A stretch of 64,000 nt of DNA from Winogradskya humida (GCF_016862215.1 NZ_BOMN01000018.1:1-64000), one strand, 5' to 3'; positions 17,900-27,991 are shown, counted from the first letter of the stretch. Notes: generated from the letters alone by a model not told the origin. Numbers and translations: made by a program.

Positions 17900-19093
17900 T
17901 CAGGCGGGGTTGTCGGCGTGGGTGAGCGTTTCCCAGGCCACGAACAGGTTGTTGGTGCCCTGCGGGCGCTTGGCCTCGGTGTAGATCTGCGTGTTGCTCA
18001 TCGCGATGCCGAGCCGGTTGTGCAGGGCGTTGTACGCGACCTCGCTGATCGGGCCGAGCCCCTTGGTGACGGTGCCGCCGCAGATGTTGGACGGGACGGC
18101 CGTACCGTTCTCGAACTTGGTGTGGAGGCCCAGCGAGTGCCGGAGCCGGTCCTGCAGTTCGGGGTAGAGGTCGCCGCCCTGGATGCGGGTGGTCTCGGCG
18201 ACGTGCGAGATGGCCGAGATGCCGTAACCGGTGTGGACGAAGTCGCGGCAGGTCTCCTGGGCGAGCCCGTCGACGAACGTGCTCTGGCCCTGCCAGTAGC
18301 TGATCAGCTCGGACGGCGTGTCGACGCTGCCGACCGGCGGATACTTCGGCTGCGACCCGTCGGCGGCGACATAGATGTACGCGGCGGCGCGCGCCCGGAA
18401 GCGGGTGATGGCCCGGTCGTAGCTGGTCCGGTCGTCGAGGAAGACGGAGATGCCGACGGCGGCCTCCATCATCGACAGCTCCCAGTTGCCGTTGCTCGAA
18501 CTACCGACGATCACGGTGGGCAGGTAGACGTTGCGCAGCATGGTGGCGAACCGGGCCTGGTTGGGCCAGCTCGAGTACGTGTACTTGATGATCTCCGCGG
18601 CGCGCGGCCAGACCGACCCGGCCCAGCCCGTCTGCAGCGGCGCGTTGCTGTTGGTGTGCGAGGTGATGCTCGCCGACCACGCGTCCATCAGGGCAATTGA
18701 CTTCTGGGCGTACGCCGCATTGCCCGTGATGTACCACGCCAGCGCGTCGGTGTACGCGGCGATCGCGTCCTCGCGCTCGTCGGTGCAGCCATTGTTGGGG
18801 TTCGAGTAGGAGCCGCACTCGACGACGGCGCGCGGGGCAGGGGTGCGCGACAAGGACGCGTACTTGCTGGCCAGCATCTGGTTGTAGGCGCCGAGCCAGG
18901 GCTGCGCGCCCGCGTTGACCTTGCCCTTGACAAAGTCGAGCTGGGCCTTGCTGAGCAGGACGCCGGGGTGGGAGAAGACGGCGGCGGCTTTGACAGTATC
19001 GGCCTGAGCGACAAATCGGACGCCGACCGAGGCGACGAGGGCGAGAGCGACCGTGCCGACCGCCAGCAGGGCACGACGTGGGGATCTCTTCAT
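17900..19093 (-). CDS. Secreted alginate-lyase-family protein
   Basis: A 397-residue exported protein with an N-terminal signal (MKRSPRR, then a hydrophobic segment, cleavage around AQA-DT). The rest is helical and resembles the alginate lyase superfamily (alpha/alpha barrel, PL5-like): VFSHPGVLLSKAQLDFVKG at the mature start, the SNGNWELSMMEAAVG segment near residue 200, and HTGYGISAISHVAE near 275. It probably degrades or binds a uronic-acid polymer outside the cell, but the substrate is not fixed by sequence. It is 36 nt upstream of the ricin/beta-helix gene, so the two may act on the same polymer. The 167-nt upstream gap is relatively AT-rich with three GAACT(T) motifs, a possible regulator site. 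Confidence 0.8.
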   Translation of the reverse strand: MKRSPRRALLAVGTVALALVASVGVRFVAQADTVKAAAVFSHPGVLLSKAQLDFVKGKVNAGAQPWLGAYNQMLASKYASLSRTPAPRAVVECGSYSNPNNGCTDEREDAIAAYTDALAWYITGNAAYAQKSIALMDAWSASITSHTNSNAPLQTGWAGSVWPRAAEIIKYTYSSWPNQARFATMLRNVYLPTVIVGSSSNGNWELSMMEAAVGISVFLDDRTSYDRAITRFRARAAAYIYVAADGSQPKYPPVGSVDTPSELISYWQGQSTFVDGLAQETCRDFVHTGYGISAISHVAETTRIQGGDLYPELQDRLRHSLGLHTKFENGTAVPSNICGGTVTKGLGPISEVAYNALHNRLGIAMSNTQIYTEAKRPQGTNNLFVAWETLTHADNPA

Positions 19094-19260
19094 GAAGTTA
19101 GCTCCGGAATGTGGGGGGCGAACCGGAAAGGGGGTTAACAGTTAAGAACTTGAACTAAGGCGTAGTCAATACACATCGATGAACTTAAGGATGACGAAAG
19201 GTTCGCCACGACACGTTCCGTCGCGCGCATGACACGTGGAATACAGGGGACTGCGCAAGC

Positions 19261-21639
19261 ATGGAACCCATGACCGAGTCGACCGTGCAGGGACCGCTCA
19301 CCGACGGCGAGCTGGACCGGCTGAACGCATACTGGCGAGCCGCGAACTACCTGACCGTCGGGCAGATCTACCTGATGGACAATCCGCTGCTGCGCGAGAA
19401 GCTGACACCGGAGAACGTGAAGCCCCGGCTCCTCGGGCACTGGGGCACCAGCCCGGGCCTCAACCTCATCTACGCGCACGCCAACCGGCAGATCGTCAGC
19501 CGCGACCTCGACGCGATCTACGTGATCGGACCGGGACACGGCGGCCCGGCGATCGTCGCCAACACCTGGCTGGAGGGTACGTACAGCGAGCTCTACCCGT
19601 CGATCAGCCGCGACGCGCCGGGCATGCAGCGGCTCTTCAAGCAGTTCTCGTTCCCCGGCGGCATCCCCAGCCACGTCGCCCCCGAGGTTCCCGGTTCCAT
19701 CCACGAGGGTGGCGAGCTCGGTTACTCCCTGATGCACGCGTACGGCGCCGCGTTCGACAATCCCGACCTGGTGGTCTTCTGCGTGGTCGGCGACGGCGAG
19801 GCCGAGACGGGCCCGCTGGCGGCGAGCTGGCTGTCCAACGCGTTCCTCAACCCGGCCCGCGACGGCGCCGTCCTGCCGATCCTGCACCTCAACGGGTGGA
19901 AGATCGCCAACCCGACGGTCCTCGACCGGATCCCCGGCGGAGACCTGCAGTCCTACCTGCGCGGCGTGGGCTACGAGCCGATCCTCGTGGAGGGCGACGA
20001 CCCCACCCTGGTGCACCAGGCAATGGCCGCTGCCATGGATCGGTGCCTCGACACGATCAAGGACATCCAGGACCACGCCCGCGGCACCGGTGACGGCACG
20101 CGACCCCGCTGGCCCATGATCATTATGCGTACGCCGAAGGGGTGGACCGGCCCCAAGGAGGTCGACGGCAAGCCGGTCGAGGGCACGTTCCGCGCGCACC
20201 AGGTCCCGCTGTCCAATCCCCATGGCAACGCGGAGCACCTGGAGCAGCTCGAGAGCTGGCTCCGGTCGTACCGTCCGGAAGAGCTCTTCGACGAGGCCGG
20301 CGTACCCATCGGTGAACTGTTGTCCCTGCCACCCTCGGGAACCCGGCGGATGAGCGCCAACCCGCACGCCAACGGGGGTGAACTGCTGCGCGACCTGGTG
20401 CTTCCGGACTTCCGGGACTACGCGGTCGACGTCGAGAAGCCCGGCGCCCCCGAGGTCGAGGCCACCCACGTCCTCGGCGACTGGCTGCGCGACGTGATCC
20501 GCGCCAACCCGGACCGGTTCCGTCTTTTCGGCCCGGACGAGGTCGCCTCCAACCGGCTGCAGTCGGCGTTCGAGGTGACCGACCGCGCCTGGGCCGCCCG
20601 CACCACCCCGCTCGACGACCATGAGTCCCCCGAGGGCCGGGTCATGGAGGTCCTCAGCGAGCACCTGTGCGAGGGGTGGCTCGAGGGTTACCTGCTCACC
20701 GGGCGGCACGGCCTGTTCACGAGCTACGAGGCGTTCATCCACGTGGTCGACTCGATGGTCAACCAGCACGCCAAGTGGCTCAAGACCAGCCGCCGCATCC
20801 CGTGGCGGCGCCCGATCGCGTCCCTGAACTACCTGCTCTCCAGCCACGTCTGGCGCCAGGACCACAACGGCTTCAGCCACCAGGACCCCGGCTTCATCGA
20901 CCACATGGTCAACAAGAAGGCCGAAGTCGTCCGCATCTACCTGCCGCCGGACGCGAACACCCTGCTCTCGACGATGGACCACTGCCTGCGCAGCCGCCAC
21001 TACATCAACGTCGTCGTCGCCGGCAAGCAGCCCGCGCCGAGCTGGCTGACGATGGCCGAGGCCGATCTGCACTGCCGCCGCGGCCTGGGCATCTGGGACT
21101 GGGCCAGCACCGACGCGGACACCGAGCCGGATGTCGTGATGGCGTGCGCGGGTGACGTACCCACCATGGAAGCTCTCGCCGCCACCGACCTGCTGCGAAA
21201 GCACCTGCCGGACCTCAAGGTCCGGTTCGTCAATGTCGTCGACCTGATGCGCCTGCAGCCGGTCTCGGAGCACCCCCACGGCCTGACCGACAACGAGTTC
21301 GACACCGTCTTCACCACCGACAAGCCGGTCGTCTTCGCCTACCACGGCTACCCGACCCTGATCCACCGCCTGACCTACAAGCGCACCAACCACGCCAACT
21401 TCCACGTCCGCGGCTACAAGGAGGAAGGCACCACGACCACGCCGTTCGACATGGTGATGCTCAACGACCTCGACCGCTACAAACTGGTCATCGACGTGAT
21501 CGACCGCGTCGACGGCCTCGGCTCCCGCGCCGCCCACCTGCGCCAGCAGATGATCGACGCCCGCGAGGAATGCCGCGAATACACCCGCGAGCACGGCGAG
21601 GACGACCCCCGCGTCGCCGACTGGACCTGGCCCGCCTAG
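19261..21639 (+). CDS. xfp: Phosphoketolase
   Basis: A 792-residue thiamine-diphosphate enzyme cleaving xylulose 5-phosphate (and perhaps fructose 6-phosphate) with phosphate to acetyl phosphate and glyceraldehyde 3-phosphate (or erythrose 4-phosphate). Strong matches include [20 protein letters not shown] near residue 83, the ThDP motif [11 protein letters not shown] near 178, [14 protein letters not shown], and the DHMVNKK and FGPDE blocks. Length is normal for the family. ATG 19261 is used; an ATG three codons later is equally possible. It stands alone: no acetate kinase or phosphotransacetylase is in the window. A strong hairpin follows the stop. Confidence 0.95.
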   Translation: MEPMTESTVQGPLTDGELDRLNAYWRAANYLTVGQIYLMDNPLLREKLTPENVKPRLLGHWGTSPGLNLIYAHANRQIVSRDLDAIYVIGPGHGGPAIVANTWLEGTYSELYPSISRDAPGMQRLFKQFSFPGGIPSHVAPEVPGSIHEGGELGYSLMHAYGAAFDNPDLVVFCVVGDGEAETGPLAASWLSNAFLNPARDGAVLPILHLNGWKIANPTVLDRIPGGDLQSYLRGVGYEPILVEGDDPTLVHQAMAAAMDRCLDTIKDIQDHARGTGDGTRPRWPMIIMRTPKGWTGPKEVDGKPVEGTFRAHQVPLSNPHGNAEHLEQLESWLRSYRPEELFDEAGVPIGELLSLPPSGTRRMSANPHANGGELLRDLVLPDFRDYAVDVEKPGAPEVEATHVLGDWLRDVIRANPDRFRLFGPDEVASNRLQSAFEVTDRAWAARTTPLDDHESPEGRVMEVLSEHLCEGWLEGYLLTGRHGLFTSYEAFIHVVDSMVNQHAKWLKTSRRIPWRRPIASLNYLLSSHVWRQDHNGFSHQDPGFIDHMVNKKAEVVRIYLPPDANTLLSTMDHCLRSRHYINVVVAGKQPAPSWLTMAEADLHCRRGLGIWDWASTDADTEPDVVMACAGDVPTMEALAATDLLRKHLPDLKVRFVNVVDLMRLQPVSEHPHGLTDNEFDTVFTTDKPVVFAYHGYPTLIHRLTYKRTNHANFHVRGYKEEGTTTTPFDMVMLNDLDRYKLVIDVIDRVDGLGSRAAHLRQQMIDAREECREYTREHGEDDPRVADWTWPA

Positions 21640-21654
21640 CGCTCTGTGTGGCAA

Positions 21655-21683
21655 GCCCCGGCCGTCCACGCGGCGGCCGGGGC
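21655..21683 (+). terminator. GC-rich hairpin after phosphoketolase
   Basis: GCCCCGGCCG and CGGCCGGGGC form a perfect 10-bp stem around a 9-nt loop, 15 nt after the stop codon. No T-tract follows directly, as is common for actinobacterial intrinsic terminators. Confidence 0.75.
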
Positions 21684-21724
21684 GGGTGAACAATTTGTTC
21701 CGTGCGTGGTTACGCCAGGAGGGT

Positions 21725-22429
21725 ATGTCTGACCTACTGCTGATTCACGGATTGACGTACGACCACCGCGCCTGGGGTCCGCTCCGGGAGCACCTCGATC
21801 CCGGCCGCCGCGTGCTGGCCGTCGACCTGCCCGGTCACGGCAGCTCCCCCCGTCGCGACGCCTACCCCCTCGCCGGGATCATCGACGCCGTCCACGAGCA
21901 GGTCACCGCCGCCGGCCTGGCCGAACCCGTGGTCGTGGGTCATTCGGTCGGGGCGATCATCGCCGGCGCCTACGCGGCCCGCTATCCCGCGGCGGCCGTG
22001 GTCAACCTGGATCAGATGCTGCTCCCGGGGCCGTTCTTCGCCGTCGTCCGCGCCGCCGAACCGCAGTTGCGGGGCCCGCGCTGGCGCGAGTTCTGGGAGC
22101 GGATGCTGGCCGGCATGGGCATCGAGTCGCTGCCCGATGATGCCCGCAAGCTCGTGGAGACCGCGACGGATCCGCGGCAGGACCTCCTGCTCGGCTACTG
22201 GGACGAGATCCTCCGGGAGACCGACGAGCAGATCCGCGAGAACCGGCTGCGGGAATTGCGCGCCATCGCGGACAAGGGACTCCCGTACCACTGGGTGAAT
22301 GCGAGTGAGCCGCCCACGGCGTACCTGCAATGGTTGCGGTCTGTCCTGCCGCAGGCAGAGGTCACTGTCGTGCCGGGCGGGCACTTCCCGCACCTCGCGG
22401 ACCCCGCCGCCGTCGCTGCGGTTTTATAA
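21725..22429 (+). CDS. Alpha/beta hydrolase
   Basis: A 234-residue alpha/beta-fold hydrolase. The oxyanion motif is LIHGLTYDHRAWG near the N-terminus, the nucleophile elbow is VVGHSVGAI near residue 74, and the catalytic His is in VVPGGHFPHLADP near the C-terminus; an Asp lies in the expected mid region. Substrate unknown. I chose ATG 21725, which begins the first beta strand and sits by AGGAGGG, although that box is unusually close (2 nt); a GTG at 21686 would add 13 residues without homology. It ends 6 nt inside the convergent regulator fragment. Confidence 0.82.
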   Translation: MSDLLLIHGLTYDHRAWGPLREHLDPGRRVLAVDLPGHGSSPRRDAYPLAGIIDAVHEQVTAAGLAEPVVVGHSVGAIIAGAYAARYPAAAVVNLDQMLLPGPFFAVVRAAEPQLRGPRWREFWERMLAGMGIESLPDDARKLVETATDPRQDLLLGYWDEILRETDEQIRENRLRELRAIADKGLPYHWVNASEPPTAYLQWLRSVLPQAEVTVVPGGHFPHLADPAAVAAVL

Positions 22430-24334
22430 GGACAACCCGTGCTGTGAGGACACCCGCCAGCGGCGAGGTCCCCCGGCGGCGGGCTGGTAGCGGAAGTGGC
22501 TGCCGGTCCGCAGCGACGCCCGCAGATGCCCGGCGGCGAGCGGCGTCACCTTGTCCAGGCGGCTGAGCACGGTGCCGAGTGCCCGGGTCGCGTTGACCCG
22601 GGCGCGTTCGGCTTCCGCGCTCTGCAGGCGCGGGCGTCCACCGAGGCCGGTCGCCGCTCGAAGCTCGGCGACAAGCGCGGCCCGCTCGGCGGCCAGCTCC
22701 GATGCCCGGGTGGCGTCGCCGGCGCGATCCGCCTCATCAAGGCGTTCTTCCACCGTCGCCAGCCGAGCCCGATAGGCACCCCGGGCCCCGGCATCCAGGA
22801 CCGGCTCGCCCGGCGGCGCTGTCAGTCCCGCCCCGCCAGAAACAAGATCAAGAGCTGCGATCTCACTACCGGGCGACGAGATGAGCGTACGCAGATAGTG
22901 CAGCCCCCGCACATCCCGCAGCCGCACTGTCTCGGCACCGGCCTCCAGGAACCAGTCATCGCCGTCGCGCAGCAGCCGCCACTCGTCACCGGGCGCCACC
23001 GCCACACCGAGCCGCGCCGCCAGCGACCGCGCCCGTTCCCGGTCCCCCGGTCTCCCCCGGACCGCGAGCGTCACGCACAGCCACGGCAACGCACCCAGCC
23101 GTTCCTCCTGAACCACCGCCCGATCGAGGTGCTCCCGGGCCTCCCCCGCCCGCCCGAGCCGCCCGGCGAGCCGCCCAAGAAGATCATCGACGGGCCCGGT
23201 GACCATGTTGGCGCCACCCCAGACGACCAGCCGCCCCTGGTACGGCACCAGCGCGTCGTACAACTGCTGAACCGCCCCCTGATCACCGCCGCGGGAGGCC
23301 ACGAACGCAAGATCGGCGTCCGCGCCGCTGGTGGTGGCCACGAACGCGAGATCGGCGACCGCGCCCAGCCACCGCGGCCCACTGCCGGCGAGCACGGCGG
23401 GCAGCACCCGGTCGAGCTCCAGGAGCGCCTCGGCGTCGCGCCCCGCGTCCGCCATCACCCGCGCCGCGGTGGCCTCGTAGAAGTGACCGGGCAGCCGCCG
23501 CGCCATCTCCAGCAACGGCGCGACCTGCGCATCGGCGGCGCCCCGCAGGACCGCCAGGCGCCCGGCCAGCGACGCGGTCAGCCGTTCGGTGTCGGCCAGC
23601 CCCGCCCGGCGCCCGGCCACCGCGACCTCGTCCGTGAGGGTCGCGGCCAGGTCCAGCCGCCCCCGGACGATGGCGAGCATGGCCTGCCGGGACAGCGTCA
23701 CGATGCCGGCGTGGGCGTCGCCGGCGAGCTCACCCGTCCGGGCGTACACGACCAGCGCCGCCTCGGCCGCGTCCAGCTCACCGAGCTCGACCAGGGCGGT
23801 GAACCGCCAGAACAGCCCCCGCATCTCGAGCGCGGCATCACCCGCGAGCCGCGCCAGCTCGATGATCTCGGCGGCGGTGTCGAGCCGCTCCGGCGCGGCC
23901 AGCGGATCCCACAACGCGTGCAACTGCCCGTCCAGCACCTCGGCGAGCGTCCCGGCGTCCCCGCTGTCCCGGGCCAGCCGTACGGCCTCGGCGGCAAGGT
24001 CGCGGCGCCGGTCCCCCGCCGACGGGTCGCTGAGCAGCTCCCGGGCCCACCTGATCAGAACCCGCGCCCGGACCTCGGACGGCAGCCGGCGCGCGGCCGC
24101 CGATTCCAGCAGCCGCAACAGCGCGACGTCCGGCACGAGAAACTCCGCCCGCGACGACACCCGCAACGCCAGCCGCGCCACAGGGTCGCCGTCCCCGTCA
24201 CCGTCGGTGATGTCCGCCGCGACCTCGAGCGCCACATCGGCCCTGCCACCGCTCGCCAGCCAGATCGCGTGGATCACGTCGCCGGGCCGCCCGGGCAGGA
24301 GCAACCCCAGCTCAGCCTCGGTCAGCGGGTCCAC
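22424..24334 (-). CDS. C-terminal half of an AAA/LuxR-type regulator (ATPase domain missing)
   Basis: A 636-residue open frame resembling the TPR-like and C-terminal parts of large (~1000 residue) actinobacterial ATP-dependent regulators. Near the end, RDVRGLHYLRTLISSPG, the helix GAYRARLATVEERLDEAD, AERARVNATRALGTVL and RTGSHFRYQP are family hallmarks. The usual N-terminal cyclase/BTAD and P-loop ATPase regions are absent: no Walker A exists and the frame begins VDPLTEAELGLLLPG, which normally lies well inside the protein. The start overlaps the end of a broken amidohydrolase. It is probably a remnant left by deletion, though a stable fragment could still be expressed. DLAFVATTSGADADLAFVAS is a small internal duplication. 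Confidence 0.6.
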   Translation of the reverse strand: MDPLTEAELGLLLPGRPGDVIHAIWLASGGRADVALEVAADITDGDGDGDPVARLALRVSSRAEFLVPDVALLRLLESAAARRLPSEVRARVLIRWARELLSDPSAGDRRRDLAAEAVRLARDSGDAGTLAEVLDGQLHALWDPLAAPERLDTAAEIIELARLAGDAALEMRGLFWRFTALVELGELDAAEAALVVYARTGELAGDAHAGIVTLSRQAMLAIVRGRLDLAATLTDEVAVAGRRAGLADTERLTASLAGRLAVLRGAADAQVAPLLEMARRLPGHFYEATAARVMADAGRDAEALLELDRVLPAVLAGSGPRWLGAVADLAFVATTSGADADLAFVASRGGDQGAVQQLYDALVPYQGRLVVWGGANMVTGPVDDLLGRLAGRLGRAGEAREHLDRAVVQEERLGALPWLCVTLAVRGRPGDRERARSLAARLGVAVAPGDEWRLLRDGDDWFLEAGAETVRLRDVRGLHYLRTLISSPGSEIAALDLVSGGAGLTAPPGEPVLDAGARGAYRARLATVEERLDEADRAGDATRASELAAERAALVAELRAATGLGGRPRLQSAEAERARVNATRALGTVLSRLDKVTPLAAGHLRASLRTGSHFRYQPAAGGPRRWRVSSQHGLSL

Positions 24335-25128
24335 CGCCCCAGCCTAGATACACCTCCAGCGGCCGCCGCAGCGCGGTGATGTCAGCGACCGGATCACCCG
24401 CCACGACCAGCACATCCGCGTCAAAACCAGCCCGGATCCGACCCTTACGATGGTGTACGCCGCACGCCTCAGCCGGGCCACGCCCTGCTGCAGGATCGCC
24501 TGGGACAGCCCGGCCCGTGCGGCCATGGCGATCACCTCGGGCGGCACCACCACGGCGGGATCGGACCCCAGCGTCAGACAGACCGCAACCCCGGAGGCAG
24601 CCAGCGCTTCGGCCAGCTCATCGTCCACGTACGCTCCCGACGCCGTCACCGACGTACAGTGCTCGATGCCGTCGACCCCGGCCCGCAGCGCCTGCCAGAT
24701 GGCGGCATGCGCATGGGCGTGCGCGGTGACCGGCAGCCCGTGCGCATGAGCCTCGTCGACGGCGGCGGCCAGCTCCTCGTCGGTGAACTGCGTCCCGGCC
24801 GTGTCGGTCCCCGGCGTGAACACCCCGCCGCTGGCCATGACCTTCACGACGTCAGCACCCTGCGCGACCCGCTCCCGCACCATCCGCCGGACGTCCTCCG
24901 GCCCGCGGACCTCACCACCGAGCGACCAGCAATGCCCGCCCGGTGTGGTCAGCGGCGCCCCCGAAGCAACAACATTCGGCGACTTCGGCCGCCGGCTCAG
25001 CACCACCCCGCGAAGATCGCCGAGGTCACGCACAGTGGCCACGCCGGCCCTCAGATGGGTACGCCGACCACCACGCCACCCTGACGATGCAACCGCTCCC
25101 CGTCGAAGATCCGGGCGACGCGGATCAC
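24312..25128 (-). pseudogene. Degraded metal-dependent amidohydrolase
   Basis: Pieces of one amidohydrolase (imidazolonepropionase/prolidase-like) are readable in order but in different frames. From GTG 25128 the start VIRVARIFDGERLH runs to a stop after VVVGVPI. The next piece, LRAGVATVRDLGDLRG, continues through DVVKVMASGGVFTP, AHAHGLPVTAHAHA and GIEHCTSV to ARAGLSQAILQQGV. A final piece in another frame, KGRIRAGFDADVLVVAGDP to RPLEVYLG, is the usual C-terminal strand. Between them roughly 40-60 residues near the N-terminus and 60-80 before the last piece, including a metal-ligand Asp region, are missing. At least two frameshift/deletion events make a working enzyme unlikely. Confidence 0.8.
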
Positions 25129-25244
25129 GTTCACTCCACTGTGGCCCGGCATTGCCCGATGGTACCGACGTCCGTGATTCGCTATCGATCTCTGTCGTAA
25201 GGTGACAGGGCGCGCTCACCTGATCGGCGAGGAAGGCACAATCG

Positions 25245-26039
25245 ATGACGAGCAGATCCGAGTCTGACCTGCAAGCGCGGCTCAACGCCGCCCAGCCGAA
25301 CAGTGCCCGGATCTGGAACTACCTCCTCGGCGGCAAGGACAACTTCGCCGCGGACCGCAACGCCGCCGAAGCCCTGATCACCGAGCTCCCGGAGATCCGC
25401 GAATTCGCCCGCGCCGGCCGCGGCTTCCTCACCCGCGCGGTCACCTACCTGACCGCCGAGGCCGGCGTCCGCCAGTTCATCGACGTCGGCACCGGCCTCC
25501 CCACCGCCGACAACACCCACGAGGTGGCCCAGCGCATCGCCCCGGAATCCAAGGTCGTCTACGTCGACAACGACCCCGTGGTCCTCACCCACGCCCGAGC
25601 GTTGCTGACCAGCAACCCCGCCGGCGCCACCAGCTACATCGACGCCGACGCCCAGGACCCGAAAACAATCCTCCAGGCCGCCGGCGTCACCCTCGACTTC
25701 ACCCAGCCGATCGCCGTCATGCTCATCGGCATCCTCGGCCACCTCCCCGACACCGACAACCCCACCCAGGTCGTCCGCACCTTCGTCGACGCCCTCCCGC
25801 CGGGCAGCTACCTGGCGATCAACGACAGCATCATCACCCCGGGCAATGTCGTCGCCGCCGACACAGCCCGCGAGGTCGGCTCGAACTACCACCTCCGCAC
25901 CCCCGCCCAGATCACGGCGTTCTTCGACGGCCTCGACCTCCTCGACCCAGGCGTGGTGCCCACCCCCCTCTGGCGCCCCACCCCCGGCACCACCCCGGCC
26001 GAGGTCCCGGTCTACTGCGGCGTCGCCCGCAAGCCGTGA
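25245..26039 (+). CDS. PF04672-type SAM-dependent methyltransferase
   Basis: A 264-residue protein of the actinobacterial S-adenosyl methyltransferase family PF04672 (DUF574). It begins with the family's N-terminal helix and SARIWNYLLGGKDNFAADR, then FIDVGTGLPTADNTHEVA (SAM motif I near residue 82), VVYVDNDPVVLTHARALL (motif II) and ends with VPVYCGVARKP. Length and order are normal. Members are numerous in actinomycetes and their substrates are mostly unknown. It is followed after 12 nt by the DUF1851 gene. Confidence 0.92.
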   Translation: MTSRSESDLQARLNAAQPNSARIWNYLLGGKDNFAADRNAAEALITELPEIREFARAGRGFLTRAVTYLTAEAGVRQFIDVGTGLPTADNTHEVAQRIAPESKVVYVDNDPVVLTHARALLTSNPAGATSYIDADAQDPKTILQAAGVTLDFTQPIAVMLIGILGHLPDTDNPTQVVRTFVDALPPGSYLAINDSIITPGNVVAADTAREVGSNYHLRTPAQITAFFDGLDLLDPGVVPTPLWRPTPGTTPAEVPVYCGVARKP

Positions 26040-26051
26040 TCAAATAAGTGA

Positions 26052-26489
26052 GTGGAGCTAACCAAACAATTCACCGACGACCAGTACGCCAACGCGCTGG
26101 AATCGTGGTCATGGCTCGATCTGGCCGGTAAGGCTCCCCGTTTCACGTCCCTGTTCGGCGACGTGTTCCTGGAGGACAAAAGCGGCGCCTGGTGGTTCCT
26201 CAGCACCATCACCGGCGAACTCACCCCGGAATGGCCGGACGGCGCCGCGCTGGCCGCCGACCTGGACACAGAAGCAGGCCAGGACCAGTTCCTGCTCGGC
26301 GCTCTGGCCATGGCCGCATTCCACCGCCGCGGCCTGACCCTCAACCCCGACGAGGTGTACGCCTACGTCCCGCCCCCGGTCCTGACCGGCAGCTTCGACG
26401 TGGACCAGATCCAGGTCTACACATTCTCCGTCGCCCTCACCGTAACCGGCCAGCTCCACCACCAACTCCAAGCCCCACCCGCAGGCTGA
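26052..26489 (+). CDS. DUF1851 (Tdi1-like) protein
   Basis: A 145-residue protein resembling the DUF1851 domain, the C-terminal domain of T6SS immunity protein Tdi1 and many stand-alone proteins. ALESWSWLDLAGKAPRFTSLFGDVFLED is visible in segments, followed by GAWWFLSTITGELTPEW and a Tyr/Pro-rich YAYVPPPVLTG near the end. Such proteins often act as immunity or housekeeping partners, but no toxin is adjacent, so the role is open. GTG 26052 is used. A short gap on both sides suggests an accessory-gene cluster. Confidence 0.7.
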   Translation: MELTKQFTDDQYANALESWSWLDLAGKAPRFTSLFGDVFLEDKSGAWWFLSTITGELTPEWPDGAALAADLDTEAGQDQFLLGALAMAAFHRRGLTLNPDEVYAYVPPPVLTGSFDVDQIQVYTFSVALTVTGQLHHQLQAPPAG

Positions 26490-26536
26490 GCCCCCACCAC
26501 CATTCCCGGCCCACGCCGGCACGGTACGGTTCGTCG

Positions 26537-27067
26537 GTGGGTGATCGCGTCAAGAGCAGACAGAGCCCGCCCAAGGCGAACGGGCACCGGTTCCACGGAG
26601 ACCCGGACCGTTTTCACCTCCTCGCAGAGTTCATCGGCGAACGCTTCGGCAACTCGGTCGAGTACGTCGCTGACGTCGCCGGCGGCCAGGGAATGCTCGC
26701 ACGCGAGCTGCGGAAACGCCTGAACTACCGGGTAGAGGTCGTCGATCCGCGCGGATGGACACTGAAAGGCGTCGAGTCACGCGCCGTCCCCTACCTGGCA
26801 CAAGACGCCGCCTACTACGATCTCGTCATCGGCCTCCACCCCGACCAGGCATTACGCGAGGTCGTCCACTCAGCGCTGGGCACAGCCACCGTCATCGTCC
26901 CCTGCTGCAACTTCTGGCGCAACGACCAGCGACTCGGCCGCGACGCCCTGGCCGAATCGATCGCACAATGGTTCGACCAGAACCAGGTCCGCTACGAGAG
27001 AGTCGAGTTCGCCTTCCGAGGGCCACAGAATCTCGGCTTCGTGACAGCGCCTCCGGGAACCGACTGA
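26537..27067 (+). CDS. Small SAM-binding protein / class I methyltransferase-like
   Basis: A 176-residue protein. VEYVADVAGGQGMLARELRKRL near residue 36 (read in two parts) fits SAM motif I, and VEVVDPRGWTLKG the following acidic strand; DLVIGLHPDQALREVV and a TVIVPCCNFW strand complete a short Rossmann-like fold. It is smaller than most methyltransferases and resembles methyltransferase-like proteins of unknown target. The start is GTG 26537 (VGDRVKSRQS); the upstream open frame shows no homology. Confidence 0.65.
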   Translation: MGDRVKSRQSPPKANGHRFHGDPDRFHLLAEFIGERFGNSVEYVADVAGGQGMLARELRKRLNYRVEVVDPRGWTLKGVESRAVPYLAQDAAYYDLVIGLHPDQALREVVHSALGTATVIVPCCNFWRNDQRLGRDALAESIAQWFDQNQVRYERVEFAFRGPQNLGFVTAPPGTD

Positions 27068-27143
27068 CGCAGCCGTCCTTTGGGCAGAACAATTAGCCAC
27101 CTCACCCATACCTTCCGTGACCAGACGTCAATACCGTTGGGTT

Positions 27144-27974
27144 ATGGTTTGTCCCACCTGTGGTTTGGACAACGATCCCTCGGCCTCGGTCTGTGCCCGG
27201 TGCAACACCGATCTGGGCGCCGGGCGGGCGCCGGCGCCGAATGCCGCAAGGGGCGAGAGCGCAGCGCCACCACCGGTGCCGGGCGCCGTGAGGTATGCCC
27301 CACCTGCGCGCAGCCGGCTTCCGCTGATCATCGGCCTGGCCGTGGTGGTGCTGCTGGCGTTGGTCGTGGTGGTCTACCGCGTCACCCAGCAGGACCCGCC
27401 GGTCGCCGCACCTGACCCCGCGGCCACGGTGGTGACCACGGTCGACCCGGATACCCGGACAGATCCGGAGAGCACGACAGATCCGGCGAGTACGCCGACC
27501 GCCCGCAGCAACGAGTCCGAAGCGGAACCACTGCTACAGGCTCGGGCCATCGACAGGCTGCTGGGCCGTAGCCGGGTGAGCCGGGACAAGCTCAACAGCG
27601 CCATCGACCGGGTCGGGCGCTGTACCGGCCTGGGTGGCGCGGTCGACGACCTGCAGGCTGTCGGGCGGGAGCGGCGGGCCCAGATCGCCGAGGTCCGGGG
27701 CGCGGATCTGTCCGCACTGCCGGACGGCGAGTTGTTACGGTCCCGGCTGGTTACCGCGTTGCAGTTCTCGCTGGATGCGGATGCGGCCTATGTGGAGTGG
27801 GCCGAGCCGACGCTGGCCGGTACGTGCGCGAACACTGCCGCGCGCAAATCAGCCTATGCCCGGGGGCGGTCCGCCTCGGACCAGGCGGGGGCAGCCAAGC
27901 AGGACTTCCTCGCCGCGTGGAACCCGATCGCCACGTCGCTCGGGGTGCCGGCACGGGACCGCCAGGGCATCTGA
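27144..27974 (+). CDS. Zinc-ribbon membrane-anchored protein
   Basis: A 276-residue protein with an N-terminal zinc ribbon (MVCPTCGLDND, then CARCNTD; two CxxC pairs), a Pro/Ala linker, one transmembrane helix near residues 54-76 (LPLIIGLAVVVLLALVVVVY), a Thr/Asp-rich stretch and a helical C-terminal domain of about 150 residues, probably outside the membrane with the ribbon in the cytoplasm. CTGLGG and GTCANTAA provide two Cys that could pair. Function unknown; the layout recalls membrane sensors. ATG 27144 starts the ribbon. It is convergent with the small motif-bearing protein gene, 17 nt away. Confidence 0.75.
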   Translation: MVCPTCGLDNDPSASVCARCNTDLGAGRAPAPNAARGESAAPPPVPGAVRYAPPARSRLPLIIGLAVVVLLALVVVVYRVTQQDPPVAAPDPAATVVTTVDPDTRTDPESTTDPASTPTARSNESEAEPLLQARAIDRLLGRSRVSRDKLNSAIDRVGRCTGLGGAVDDLQAVGRERRAQIAEVRGADLSALPDGELLRSRLVTALQFSLDADAAYVEWAEPTLAGTCANTAARKSAYARGRSASDQAGAAKQDFLAAWNPIATSLGVPARDRQGI

Positions 27975-27991
27975 GCACCAGGCCCGGATGT

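Noticed and set aside
19135..21693. 852-codon minus-strand frame opposite phosphoketolase
   Set aside because: The plus strand is an unmistakable phosphoketolase; the mirror frame has no family features.
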